From positions 1-31,272 of IMG/VR virus record IMGVR_UViG_3300028025_000606: 31,272 nt of DNA; one strand, written 5' to 3'. Origin of the DNA: a virus. Positions 14,499-22,323 of this stretch are shown one piece after another; position 1 is the first letter of the stretch; each line of letters opens with the position of its first letter. The translations under genes and the position numbers were made by a program. Under the pieces are notes generated by a model that did no database searches, was not told the DNA's origin, and saw only the letters and a list, made by a program, of their open reading frames with translations.

Positions 14499-16144
14499 CG
14501 AGCACCCTGCCCAACAATCTCTATTTCAGTCGCTACTGCCGTTTTCCATGACGTGCTAGTAGGACTCATCTTAATCCTATGATAACGACCAGCAGACCGT
14601 AAAGGAACTCCACCTTCACTATTAGCTGCTACTGGTGAACTAAACGAAATACCATCTTCTAGCAGTTCTCTACTAGCCACCGATACAGTACCAGTTCCAT
14701 TGTCAATGACTGGTCTAGCAAATGTGATAACAGACCTGCCAACATCTATATCACCTGACGTTATAGCAGCAGGTTTAAACTGACCTGAGAAAGAGATAAT
14801 CTTTTGTCCTGTAACACCCATGAAGATAAGTATTCCACCAGCCCAAACACGAGAATCTAACGGTGTATCTTCTGACGTAAGATCAAGATTAGGAAATGTT
14901 ATTGTGCAGTTTGAACTGGTTATAGTCGCACTTGCCGCAGCTTGGAATGTAAACGAGTTAGCATTAACTCTAGTAACTGCAAATGTCCCATCTACACCAG
15001 CACCAGACGTTGCATCAAACCTCATTTGACCATTAGTCTCTAATCCATGATCTGTTACATTAACAGTAACAGTATTTCCACTTTGTGTGTACGTTCCAGT
15101 TCTTGTAGCATCAAGAAAGTAAATATCAAGCTGCTCTAACGTAGCACTAGGAGTTAAACCATACGCAACTGACGTAGCAGTAGTCTCTGCATAGCTCCAA
15201 CGACCTAAATCAATGGAATACATCAGCAAATAACGACTACCAAACGTATTTTTAAAGTTCCATGCAATTAACTTACGCACAGGATCAACCGTAGCACTCA
15301 TTGAAGTACGTATTTCACTAGGAATAGCGTTATCAAAGAACCAACGATTTACTTTTTCAGCACCAATGCTCTTAGTGCTCTGTCCATCACAAGCATAAAA
15401 GCCATCATCCGATAAAAAGTACGTAATTCCACCGAATTGAGCGATAGAACCGTTAGTAGAGCAGCCTAATGTGCGAGAAATAGCGTCAAATTGGAAGAAA
15501 AACGGAGAACCTACGTAAGTCATACGATAGATAGCTCGTTCCATGAAGATTAAGCCAGTCTCACCACCCGCTAGACCTGTAATATCTCCACCATCAGGAA
15601 GAATCTGCGTATCTGATTGACTAGCAGCACCCGGAGTCCAGTCAGTTTCATCGTTAATGTCAGACCAGTAAACCTTGTTATTGTCGCTACCATCATCAGC
15701 AGCCACAACAAAGTCACGTACTACTGTTACATACTTAGTAACAGGAGCAGCAGCAGCCAAATCTGCAAACGATGACCCACCAGACATATCGTAGGCTTGT
15801 AACTTATTCTTTCCATTGGCAATAATCATCTTAGAGCCAAACTGAGTCACATCCCATGACTCTGTGGTCGTATACGTAGTGCTTACAGAATCTAACGCTG
15901 TACTGCTAGAGTTGTACTTATAAACCTGAGTAGCACCAGCCGCAAATAGGTTAGTAACTCCTGCATACTTACCAGCAAAGGTAATGAGTAAATCCTGACT
16001 TGCATTAGCCGAATAGTCAGCTTCCTGCCTAAATGGAGCATATCCGTTAGTTACAGGATAGCAATTAATAGCATCCGTTACCGCACCAGTTACACCCGGC
16101 TGATCTGGTAGCCATTCTCCGAAGATAATCTTTTGCTTTGCCAT
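14495..16144 (-). CDS. P22 gp10-like neck/stabilisation protein with inserted domain
   Basis: 549 residues. N-terminus IIFGEWLPDQPG and AINCYPVTNGYAPF, then beta-propeller-like blades (WDVTQFGSKMIIANG, RDFVVAADDG, YWSDINDETDW, GLIFMERAIYRMTY, TYFLSDDGFYACDG). This resembles the packaged-DNA stabilisation (gp10-type) proteins of short-tailed phages, which close the portal channel. Residues about 350-415 look like an inserted Ig-like module (TYTQSGNTVTVNV, DHGLETNG, TRVNANSFTFQ) of a kind seen in many unrelated phage proteins. The family link is by layout and motifs; moderately sure. Confidence 0.65.
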   Translation of the reverse strand: MAKQKIIFGEWLPDQPGVTGAVTDAINCYPVTNGYAPFRQEADYSANASQDLLITFAGKYAGVTNLFAAGATQVYKYNSSSTALDSVSTTYTTTESWDVTQFGSKMIIANGKNKLQAYDMSGGSSFADLAAAAPVTKYVTVVRDFVVAADDGSDNNKVYWSDINDETDWTPGAASQSDTQILPDGGDITGLAGGETGLIFMERAIYRMTYVGSPFFFQFDAISRTLGCSTNGSIAQFGGITYFLSDDGFYACDGQSTKSIGAEKVNRWFFDNAIPSEIRTSMSATVDPVRKLIAWNFKNTFGSRYLLMYSIDLGRWSYAETTATSVAYGLTPSATLEQLDIYFLDATRTGTYTQSGNTVTVNVTDHGLETNGQMRFDATSGAGVDGTFAVTRVNANSFTFQAAASATITSSNCTITFPNLDLTSEDTPLDSRVWAGGILIFMGVTGQKIISFSGQFKPAAITSGDIDVGRSVITFARPVIDNGTGTVSVASRELLEDGISFSSPVAANSEGGVPLRSAGRYHRIKMSPTSTSWKTAVATEIEIVGQGAR

Positions 16145-16674
16145 TACTGTCTAACCCATGTATTTGATTCAGAAGATACCGTTTGCCAAGTATTAGCATT
16201 AGGGCTTACATCAGTCCAATCATCACCTTCAGGAATTACATCAACCCACTCATAGCCAGATACGTTAATAATTTCTAGTGTACCAGTCCCATTAACTCTA
16301 GCAATTCCACCATAGATAACACCACCTAAAGCAGAGAAAGCAGCATTACCAGTTATTGATGCGTTTGCTAGTGTTACAAATGCACCGTTAGCCGTAACTG
16401 TTGCTTCACCAGTAATCGAAGCATTGCCAATTATAATATCTTGTATATTTATTTCTAATTGAGCATTGCCTGTAATTGCAGCAGAGCCTAATCTATTTCT
16501 TATAGCATTAGCAACAACAGTCGCAGTAGCAGTTATAGACGCAACTGACGTTTCATCTTCGTACTCTGCGTAACCATCTACCCAATAACCTTGAACTACA
16601 TAGCGATCTGGCTGGCTTAGATCACCTTGACCATATCCTTGTATCCAATAGTCATAATCGACGTAATTAGCCAT
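16144..16674 (-). CDS. repeat-built structural protein (20-aa and 10-aa units)
   Basis: 176 residues in three sections. Residues 1-40 are Tyr-rich (DYWIQGYGQG, VVQGYWVDGYAEYED). Residues 45-135 contain five units of exactly 20 residues beginning at 45, 65, 85, 105 and 125 (ASITATAT, AAITGNAQ, ASITGEAT, ASITGNAA, ARVNGTGT). Residues 141-176 have tryptophans at 143, 153, 163 and 173, an exact ten-residue period (EWVDV, DWTDV, TWQTV, TWVRQ). Probably a beta-rich virion or fibre-associated protein. Its neighbours are tail genes, with ATG/stop overlaps on both sides. Confidence 0.6.
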   Translation of the reverse strand: MANYVDYDYWIQGYGQGDLSQPDRYVVQGYWVDGYAEYEDETSVASITATATVVANAIRNRLGSAAITGNAQLEINIQDIIIGNASITGEATVTANGAFVTLANASITGNAAFSALGGVIYGGIARVNGTGTLEIINVSGYEWVDVIPEGDDWTDVSPNANTWQTVSSESNTWVRQ

Positions 16675-17029
16675 TTACTTCGATCCACGAAGTAGTTTCC
16701 TCATTCCATGAATACTTTTTGTCATCCGTTGGCATATCAACAGGAGCCTTCCATTGGCAGGTTTCCTCTATCAAAACCCAACTTGCATAAGGCTTAGGAG
16801 GAATAAACGCATCTCTAGTAGAGTCAAATGTATAACCTATGCCAGCGTAGTTCTTACGTAAGTTGCCGTTATAACTTGTCTGCTTCCATGTACCACCGAA
16901 TAGACGCTCACAGAACGCAGCTCCGATATACTCTTTCTCTACGCCATTAGCATCAGCCGTATCTTTGTTATCAATAACAATGACCTGAGTGACTACGTTA
17001 TTTGAATCAAGCTGTGCATAATGCGCCAT
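16667..17029 (-). CDS. conserved aquatic-phage protein, 120 aa
   Basis: Begins MAHYAQLDSNNVVTQVIVI and continues with FGGTWKQTSYNG, NYAGIGYTFDSTRDAFIPP and KPYASWVLIEETCQWKAP, ending in YSWNEETTSWIEV. I recognise this small beta-rich family from cyanophages and other aquatic phages, where it lies near tail-fibre genes. Its biochemical role is not established. The start overlaps the stop of the oxygenase gene (TAATG), and its 3' end overlaps the repeat-protein gene by eight bases. Confidence 0.65.
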   Translation of the reverse strand: MAHYAQLDSNNVVTQVIVIDNKDTADANGVEKEYIGAAFCERLFGGTWKQTSYNGNLRKNYAGIGYTFDSTRDAFIPPKPYASWVLIEETCQWKAPVDMPTDDKKYSWNEETTSWIEVNG

Positions 17030-17637
17030 TATTCTTCCCCTAAATGCAAACCTGTCAGACTTTCATCCGAGCCTATGTAACCTTTTAGAAACGTATTAAA
17101 CGCTATGCTAATGCGTGTATTGTCATCTTCTTTAGTCTGAACCATGTGCGTTAGATGCGATGGGAATAGAATCAAGTCACCAGCACCAACCTCAAACCAC
17201 CACGATTCAGAATTATAAGGATTGTATTCAGCAGCAGGAATCTTAATGCGCTCGTAGCCATCTTTGTAAAAGTAAATCTTATCTACTTTACTATCAGTCT
17301 GTGGATAAAACACACCAGACACTACGCTATTAGGATGCGCATGCTTATGGTGGTACTGACCAGCTTGCGTATAGTTAGCCCAACTTTGCGTTAAATATAA
17401 ACTCACATCAAACTTAGGTGCGTGTATTGCTTTAAAGTATTCCAACATTGAATCTTCAATAAACTCACGTATCTCTGTCAGTTCTTTATTCTTTAGTATC
17501 TTTCTGTCTTTGCTAGTCGTATTACCTTCATTAGCGTAATGATCTTGACCTTTTATAAACTCTAGTTCTACTTCAGTCAGATCACGACCAAACTTAAAGA
17601 ACGCTACAGGAGTCGGGAATAAGTTATTTATATTCAC
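17029..17637 (-). CDS. putative 2OG-Fe(II) oxygenase (TIGR02466-like)
   Basis: 202 residues. NLFPTPVAFFKF opens the protein; the core is SWANYTQAGQYHHKHAHPN followed by SVVSGVFY (residues 85-111), then FEVGAGDLILFPSHLTHMV (148-166) and RISIAFN (175-181). The HxH at 99-101, a distal His at 161 or 164 and Arg175 are candidate iron and 2-oxoglutarate ligands of a double-stranded beta-helix hydroxylase. This family is common in cyanophages near structural genes. The substrate is unknown. It is coupled to the preceding small gene by an ATGA overlap. Confidence 0.75.
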   Translation of the reverse strand: MNINNLFPTPVAFFKFGRDLTEVELEFIKGQDHYANEGNTTSKDRKILKNKELTEIREFIEDSMLEYFKAIHAPKFDVSLYLTQSWANYTQAGQYHHKHAHPNSVVSGVFYPQTDSKVDKIYFYKDGYERIKIPAAEYNPYNSESWWFEVGAGDLILFPSHLTHMVQTKEDDNTRISIAFNTFLKGYIGSDESLTGLHLGEE

Positions 17638-17888
17638 GCAACCGCCTTTTCAAATTCTTCAACTTCACCCTGCATACGCTTTAAATCTTCATCAAGCCAT
17701 ATCGTAGGAATACTGTCCTCAAACTCACGAATCTTATCCATTACCCAAACTACCTCATCCCAACTAGGGCATGGTCTAGGATCATCCCAACGAGTAAATA
17801 TCGTATTAGATATTTCCCACTTAGCATTAGGACGCAATAACGACATTGCCATATCAATGCCATACATTCTGTAGAGTTTAGTTTCCAT
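17634..17888 (-). CDS. conserved small protein, 84 aa
   Basis: Reads METKLYRMYGIDMAMSLLRP, then NAKWEISNTIFTRWDDPRP, CPSWDEVVWVMDKIREFED and an acidic helical end. The RWDDPRPCPSWDEV element recurs in short proteins beside fibre genes of aquatic phages; I know no function. It lies four bases after the glycine-rich adhesin gene and overlaps the oxygenase gene start, so it may belong to the same appendage module. Confidence 0.6.
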   Translation of the reverse strand: METKLYRMYGIDMAMSLLRPNAKWEISNTIFTRWDDPRPCPSWDEVVWVMDKIREFEDSIPTIWLDEDLKRMQGEVEEFEKAVA

Positions 17889-17892
17889 GTGT

Positions 17893-19491
17893 TTATTGGT
17901 TAATTTTAATAATTACGATGCCAGAGCCACCAGTTCCACCAATATAATTTTGCCAGTTGGTTGAATTTCCAGAACCAGCTCCACCACCACCACCGCCTGT
18001 ATTTGTTGAACCATTAACACCATTTGCGGCAGAACCTTTTCCTGCGCCACCGCCACCTGTGCCACCGGTACTATCTAAATTGCTGTTATACGAACCACCA
18101 CCACCACCACCCGCATAAGTTACGCTTGAACCGCTAATACTTGAAGCAGTTCCATTCCCACCATTTCCACCAGCACTTGCGGCTGACGCACTTCCACCAA
18201 CAGCACTAGCTCCACCGCCACCGCCTGAACCAAAATATGCGCCTGCTGTATAAGCTGCACCCCCATTACTACCTTGACTTGGAGATGTTGATGGACTATT
18301 TCCGGTTCCACCTGTTCCTGTTGTTTGATCGCCCCCACCACCAGAACCACCATTTTTATTTGGAGCTGAATTTCCTCCTCCTCCACCACCGCCAGAAGAT
18401 GTTATTGAAGAAAATATAGAGTCAGATCCTTTTGTCCCACCAGTTAAACCTGTTTGTCCTGAACCTCCAGCACCTACGGTAATCGTATATTCTGTTCCAG
18501 CAGTAACAGATAATGCAGACCCTGTTCTAAATCCACCAGCACCGCCACCTCCAGCATATCCACCACCACCGCCACCACCAGCAACGACTAAATAATCAAC
18601 GCTAGTCACACCTGTTGGTGCTACCCATGCAGTAGATGATTTAAACGTAAATACTGTTTGTGATGCTACGGTGTAAGAAAGAATGACTATGCCGGAGCCG
18701 CCTGTACCTGCATTATTAGAAGCATTTGAAGCACCACCACCACCACCGCCTTGATTTGCTGGAGCAGAAGCTCCACCTGCTGCCCCTCCACCAGTTCCAC
18801 CTGTTCCAGCAGTTCCGAGGTATCCTCCAGCGCCGCCACCGCCAGCATAAGTTACTGAAGAACCTGATATGGATGATGCAGTTCCATTGCCGCCATTACC
18901 ACCTACATCTGAAGGAGCAGTGCTACCAGCAGTTCCTGTAGCAGAAGCACCACCACCACCGCCTCCAACGCCACTACCTACACCACCAGCGCCACCATTA
19001 CTTCCTTGTGATGGAGTAGTTGATGGCGTATTTCCAGAGCCTCCAGATTGACCTGTAGCTGGACCAGCACCTCCCCCACCGCCAGAACCACCATTAAGAC
19101 CAACGGAACCACCTCCCGGTCCCGGAGCACCACCACCACCACCAGCAGCAGAAGTTATAGAGCTAAATACAGAATTTGTTCCAGAAACACCGCTTGTTTG
19201 CAATGCTCCGCCAGTACCACCGCCACCTACTGTAATAGTGTAATCAGTTCCAGCAGTAACACTTAATCCTGTACCAGTGCGAAAACCACCAGCACCACCA
19301 CCTGCTCCACCACCGCGAGTGTTAATAAATCCACCGCTACCACCACCACCGCCAGCCACAACAAGGTAATCAACGCTAGTCACACCTGTCGGAGCAGTCC
19401 ACGTTCCAGAAGCAAGAAAACGCTGAATGACGGTGTAATTACCGCCACCACTTACAGCCAACGCTTGCATTAACTTAGTATAAGCAAACAT
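17893..19491 (-). CDS. glycine-rich adhesin with duplicated domain
   Basis: 532 residues, very rich in Gly with long G-runs. A module begins ASGTWTAPTGVTSVDYLVV, then a poly-Gly section, GGFRTGTGLSVTAGTDY, TITVG, SVFSSITS, more poly-Gly, SSISGSSVTYAGG and finally GSGIVILSY. It occurs twice (about residues 27-272 and 285-532), offset by 258 residues. This matches glycine-rich domains of phage adhesins and fibre tips, where Gly tracts pack as polyglycine-II helices and loops bind receptors. Likely a host-recognition protein. No catalytic motif. Confidence 0.75.
   Translation of the reverse strand: MFAYTKLMQALAVSGGGNYTVIQRFLASGTWTAPTGVTSVDYLVVAGGGGGSGGFINTRGGGAGGGAGGFRTGTGLSVTAGTDYTITVGGGGTGGALQTSGVSGTNSVFSSITSAAGGGGGAPGPGGGSVGLNGGSGGGGGAGPATGQSGGSGNTPSTTPSQGSNGGAGGVGSGVGGGGGGASATGTAGSTAPSDVGGNGGNGTASSISGSSVTYAGGGGAGGYLGTAGTGGTGGGAAGGASAPANQGGGGGGASNASNNAGTGGSGIVILSYTVASQTVFTFKSSTAWVAPTGVTSVDYLVVAGGGGGGGYAGGGGAGGFRTGSALSVTAGTEYTITVGAGGSGQTGLTGGTKGSDSIFSSITSSGGGGGGGNSAPNKNGGSGGGGDQTTGTGGTGNSPSTSPSQGSNGGAAYTAGAYFGSGGGGGASAVGGSASAASAGGNGGNGTASSISGSSVTYAGGGGGGSYNSNLDSTGGTGGGGAGKGSAANGVNGSTNTGGGGGGAGSGNSTNWQNYIGGTGGSGIVIIKINQ
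18594..18615 (+). repeat. direct repeat copy, adhesin domain 2
   Basis: A 22-base segment beginning AATCAACGCTAGTC is identical to the segment at 19368-19389. The copies are 774 bases (258 codons) apart, in frame, and mark the same position in the two glycine-rich domains, evidence of an internal duplication of the coding sequence. Confidence 0.75.
19368..19389 (+). repeat. direct repeat copy, adhesin domain 1
   Basis: Partner of the identical 22-base segment at 18594-18615. It encodes the GVTSVDYL part of the first domain. The surrounding sequence has diverged at the DNA level while the protein pattern is kept, so the duplication is not recent across its whole length. Confidence 0.75.
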
Positions 19492-19500
19492 TCTTACCCT

Positions 19501-20280
19501 TTATGGTGTAAAGTTTTGAATAAAACTTCCGTACCAATTAGTTCCGTCAGCCGTAAATGTCAAAATATCCATTCTTCCAGCCGTAGCTGTAATCGTCGGA
19601 GCAGTACCACCAGAAAATTTAACGCCAGTAAACGTAGCCGTACCATTACCAGTAGATGCAGCCTGTTTCAGTAACAATATGAATGATTTACCTGCTGTAG
19701 CTGTAGGCATAGTAAACGTACACGCTGTAGAAGCTGTAAGCGTAGCTGTCTGAACTGTACCGTTAGTCAAAGACAATGTGTTGGATGTCGTGACCGTACC
19801 AATAGCCACAACAGACTCAACGTAGTTAGTGATTGTCGGATTATTGACAGTTGGAGATGTAGCAAATACAAGCGATCCTGATCCAGTTTCATCAGTAACA
19901 GCAGCAATCAAGTTAGATGATGATGGAGTAGCCAAAAAAGTAGCTACATTACTTCCCAATCCACTTACACCAGTCGATATTGGCAATCCAGTAGCGTTAG
20001 TCAACGTACCAGAGCTAGGAGTACCCAATGCTCCACCATTAACCACAGCAGCACCAGCAGAGCCTACATTGACCGCTAAAGCTGTTGCTACGCCTGTTCC
20101 TAGTCCACTTACACCAGTAGAAATAGGTAGACCAGTACAGCTAGTTAATGTGCCTGAAGCTGGAGTACCTAAAGCACTACCAGACTGATATTTGTCTGTG
20201 TTTAGATTCGTAAAGTTATTATCAACCTCGGTATAACTTAGTGCCGAACCTTTACCAGCACGAGTGACAATTGTTGACAT
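19501..20280 (-). CDS. fibre-shaft-like structural protein with repeats
   Basis: 259 residues. The N-terminus (IVTRAGKGSALSYTEVDNNF then TNLNTDKYQ) is a common virion-binding start of phage fibres. Two copies of ALGTPxSGTLTxxTGLPISTG plus VSGLG follow at residues 36-69 and 84-117. After them come AAVTDETGSGSLVFATSPT and a beta-rich end (TFTMPTATAGKSFILLL, DILTFTADGTNWYGSF). These motifs are widespread in podovirus fibre and appendage proteins. Likely a fibre or adaptor for the adjacent glycine-rich adhesin. Confidence 0.7.
   Translation of the reverse strand: MSTIVTRAGKGSALSYTEVDNNFTNLNTDKYQSGSALGTPASGTLTSCTGLPISTGVSGLGTGVATALAVNVGSAGAAVVNGGALGTPSSGTLTNATGLPISTGVSGLGSNVATFLATPSSSNLIAAVTDETGSGSLVFATSPTVNNPTITNYVESVVAIGTVTTSNTLSLTNGTVQTATLTASTACTFTMPTATAGKSFILLLKQAASTGNGTATFTGVKFSGGTAPTITATAGRMDILTFTADGTNWYGSFIQNFTP
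19930..20175 (-). repeat. two 34-residue coding repeats in fibre-like gene
   Basis: Units at 20074-20175 and 19930-20031 encode residues 36-69 and 84-117, each ALGTP, SGTLT, TGLPISTG, VSGLG, VAT. The offset is 48 codons. The DNA copies differ at many third positions, so conservation is at the protein level. Confidence 0.65.
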
Positions 20281-20288
20281 AATTTACC

Positions 20289-20675
20289 TTACGCTAAAGT
20301 GACTGATAAATTACCAGCAGTTATCTTAAATATATCGCCATTTGCAATTACTTTACTGGTATCCAATGCTGTGTGATAAAGCAGATTACCGCTAGTCAAC
20401 GCATCACGGATACCTACATAAGCAACAATGCCCCAATCAGCCGTAGCCTGTGAGAACTCGATAGATGCGCTATTCGTTGATGCACCATTACTAGGAGCAC
20501 CCATCGTAATAGGCTGACGAGTATATGACCCACCAGATACCTCTGTGCCTGTATCTGCATCAGTAGGATCAGACGTATATAACGCCAAATAAGTCGTAGT
20601 CGGACTTGTATAACTTGTATTGCGTAAAGTCGCATTAATTAGAGCGTTCTCTAAAAAATTACTCATTTCAGCCAT
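20289..20675 (-). CDS. small structural protein, 128 aa
   Basis: Begins MAEMSNFLENALINATLRNT followed by TYLALYTSDPTDADTG, SGGSYTRQPITMGAP, ASIEFSQATADWGIVAYVG and IRDALTSGNLLYHTAL. The xYLALYTSxP and DWGxVxYVGI elements are hallmarks of a small beta-rich family found among tail genes of many phages. The precise virion role is not established. It lies between the adaptor gene and the fibre-like gene. Confidence 0.65.
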   Translation of the reverse strand: MAEMSNFLENALINATLRNTSYTSPTTTYLALYTSDPTDADTGTEVSGGSYTRQPITMGAPSNGASTNSASIEFSQATADWGIVAYVGIRDALTSGNLLYHTALDTSKVIANGDIFKITAGNLSVTLA

Positions 20676-20678
20676 GAT

Positions 20679-21293
20679 TTACCTCACAGACATTGACATA
20701 GGTTGACCGCCATATTCACTACTCTGGTCAGCCACATTGATTGTTGAAATTGCACGATCATACAAAGCACCCCAAGTCTGGAGTCTTGCATCGTTCATTA
20801 GGTACGGTTCAGCCTCTCCCAATGCTGCATATAACAGAGCATCAGGATAGTTAGCTAAAAATACATTAGAAGCATTGGTGTCACTTAGACCTACAGGCTT
20901 GTAGTAATACAGCATTTGTGCGCTATAAGCCGTATCAGGAATAGGAGCAAACTGAATCTCTGAGGAGAGAATCGTATAGTTTATAGGCTTACCTGAATCA
21001 TTCGTTCTCGCTGTTGCATAAAAAGCATTAGGAGATAGATACTTTATTGGAGAAGTAGGGATAGTGCGTAAATGCACATCTCGCATCTCTAGGAAGTCGT
21101 TAGGAAGCCCTAACGTCTCTGTACCTGCTACGGTATCAGCACGAGCCACAACGAGCATCTTGCGCGTTCTAAGCTCTCTGGAAAGCCTTGCCTCAGCCAG
21201 AGCAATAAAGTCTGGTATCTGTGTTGTTAGGTCACTACGAGCTAGATAGTTTGCTATCGTAGTCTTTAAATCGCTGTAGCTCGTAAATGCCAT
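20679..21293 (-). CDS. portal-to-neck adaptor protein (SU10-like)
   Basis: 204 residues from the ATG at 21293: MAFTSYSDLKTTIANYLARS, then IPDFIALAEARLSRELRTRK, LGLPNDFLEMRDVHLRT and YYYKPVGLSDTNASNVFLAN, PDALLYAALGEAEPYL. This order is typical of the head-tail adaptor ring of short-tailed phages such as SU10. A longer frame from 21347 would add 18 residues that overlap the glycosyltransferase gene; the ATG at 21293 has AGGGAAA upstream and is two bases after that gene's stop, so it is preferred. Confidence 0.8.
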   Translation of the reverse strand: MAFTSYSDLKTTIANYLARSDLTTQIPDFIALAEARLSRELRTRKMLVVARADTVAGTETLGLPNDFLEMRDVHLRTIPTSPIKYLSPNAFYATARTNDSGKPINYTILSSEIQFAPIPDTAYSAQMLYYYKPVGLSDTNASNVFLANYPDALLYAALGEAEPYLMNDARLQTWGALYDRAISTINVADQSSEYGGQPMSMSVR

Positions 21294-21295
21294 CG

Positions 21296-21982
21296 CTATT
21301 TCCCTGAGTTGTGTCTCTCCACAGCCCCATCTTCTACATCTTCCCATCGATACTCATACGTACCAATGTGACCAATATGCATAGACAGACTGTGATCTAC
21401 ATACGTCTGGAATCCGTTATCTAAGGCTTTGACACAGAAATGTACATCCTCGCCAATAATGCCCTTAGAACCCCATCCAACGTCATACCACGGCTTTTTA
21501 GTAGCCTCGAATACATCTTTGTGAATCATTACTACACCACCACCTACAGCCGTACAAGGCTCGATACCTTCTTTACCTTTAGAGTCTATTTTATGCCAAG
21601 CGTGATTAATAATCTTGCCATCTTCGTCTTTTTCGATCTCTAAATTCAATGCTGTTGGCAGCGTAGGCTTGCGTCTAGTTACTGCATTAACTCCGACAAT
21701 TGGTACATTCCTGCTTAACAATATCTCTATCGTATCGCTAGGAAACCGCATATCTGAATCAATGAACAGAATGTAGTCACAGCCATCAGCTAACGCAGCT
21801 TCAACCAGCTTTTCTCTCTGGTCAAATATCAGCGTTCCTGCCATTGTGTATAACTTCAGTCCATTCTCGCCAGTACCACAGCGAAACTTAGAATCCCTGC
21901 CTACCATCTTCGCAAAATCAAACGCAAATCCGGTGTGAACTTCATCCCTAGCAGGAACACATACACCAACTGTTATACCCAT
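21296..21982 (-). CDS. GT-A-type glycosyltransferase
   Basis: 228 residues. TVGVCVPARDEVHTGFAF opens a Rossmann-like domain; REKLVEAALADGCDYILFID leads to DSD at residues 75-77, the metal- and nucleotide-sugar-binding DxD motif, then NVPIVGVNAVTRR, CTAVGGGVVMIHKDVFE and GEDVHFCVKALDNG with a late acidic residue as candidate base. Found between capsid and adaptor genes, it may glycosylate virion proteins, DNA or host surface sugars; the target cannot be told from sequence. No signal or membrane segment. Confidence 0.75.
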   Translation of the reverse strand: MGITVGVCVPARDEVHTGFAFDFAKMVGRDSKFRCGTGENGLKLYTMAGTLIFDQREKLVEAALADGCDYILFIDSDMRFPSDTIEILLSRNVPIVGVNAVTRRKPTLPTALNLEIEKDEDGKIINHAWHKIDSKGKEGIEPCTAVGGGVVMIHKDVFEATKKPWYDVGWGSKGIIGEDVHFCVKALDNGFQTYVDHSLSMHIGHIGTYEYRWEDVEDGAVERHNSGK

Positions 21983-22278
21983 TAAATAGTACCCCTATAG
22001 ACCTTGTATTGCGCGTTATCAGAGTTATTAAGCCATTGAGCAAATGCAGGTTCATCAACGATAACAAAACCTCGCATAATTCCCTTTTTATTCAAGTCAT
22101 CAATGACTGTATTAGGAATTCGAGCTACGTGGTGCAAATCGTTTAAATGTCCTCGCCTTGCTTTGTCTGCCTCTCTGATATGGTTATTACTTTCTAATAT
22201 CTCAGTAATATCCTGTTTAGTCTCGATGATAATGCCACCATCACCGTCCGCGTGCACAATTTGTTGTCTATAGTCCAT
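21982..22278 (-). CDS. conserved head-associated small protein
   Basis: 98 residues: MDYRQQIVHADGDGGIIIET, then HLNDLHHVARIPNTVIDDLN and KKGIMRGFVIVDEPAFAQWL, ending VYRGTI. I recognise the HHVARIP...DLNxKGIMRGF element as one that usually follows a DUF5309-type capsid gene in podoviruses. Its role (head completion or unknown) is not established. It lies immediately after the UUCG hairpin that follows the capsid gene, and its stop overlaps the next gene's start. Confidence 0.6.
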   Translation of the reverse strand: MDYRQQIVHADGDGGIIIETKQDITEILESNNHIREADKARRGHLNDLHHVARIPNTVIDDLNKKGIMRGFVIVDEPAFAQWLNNSDNAQYKVYRGTI

Positions 22279-22292
22279 AAGTCCTCATAAAT

Positions 22293-22316
22293 GCCCCCAA
22301 TCCGAAGATCAGGGGC
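22293..22316 (-). terminator. UUCG hairpin after major capsid gene
   Basis: On the minus strand GCCCCTGATC, TTCG, GATTGGGGGC form a ten-pair stem (two of them G-T) with a cUUCGg tetraloop. It lies eight bases after the capsid stop and before the ATG at 22278. Only ATTTAT follows, so a full T-run is missing. It is probably a partial terminator or an RNA-end stabiliser that raises capsid mRNA relative to downstream genes; this is inferred from structure and place. Confidence 0.75.
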
Positions 22317-22323
22317 TATTCAA

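Noticed and set aside
18120-19266. Several His/Pro/Thr-rich frames in and opposite the glycine-rich adhesin gene
   Set aside because: All are products of reading GGT/GGA-type repeats in other frames. They have extreme composition and no start signals.
17893-19491. Dense short repeats that could be mistaken for a CRISPR array
   Set aside because: The repeats are glycine codons within one long open frame; there are no uniform repeat-spacer units.
19829-20188. 119-residue plus-strand frame opposite the fibre-shaft gene
   Set aside because: It mirrors the coding repeats of the real minus-strand gene, and no start signal is present.
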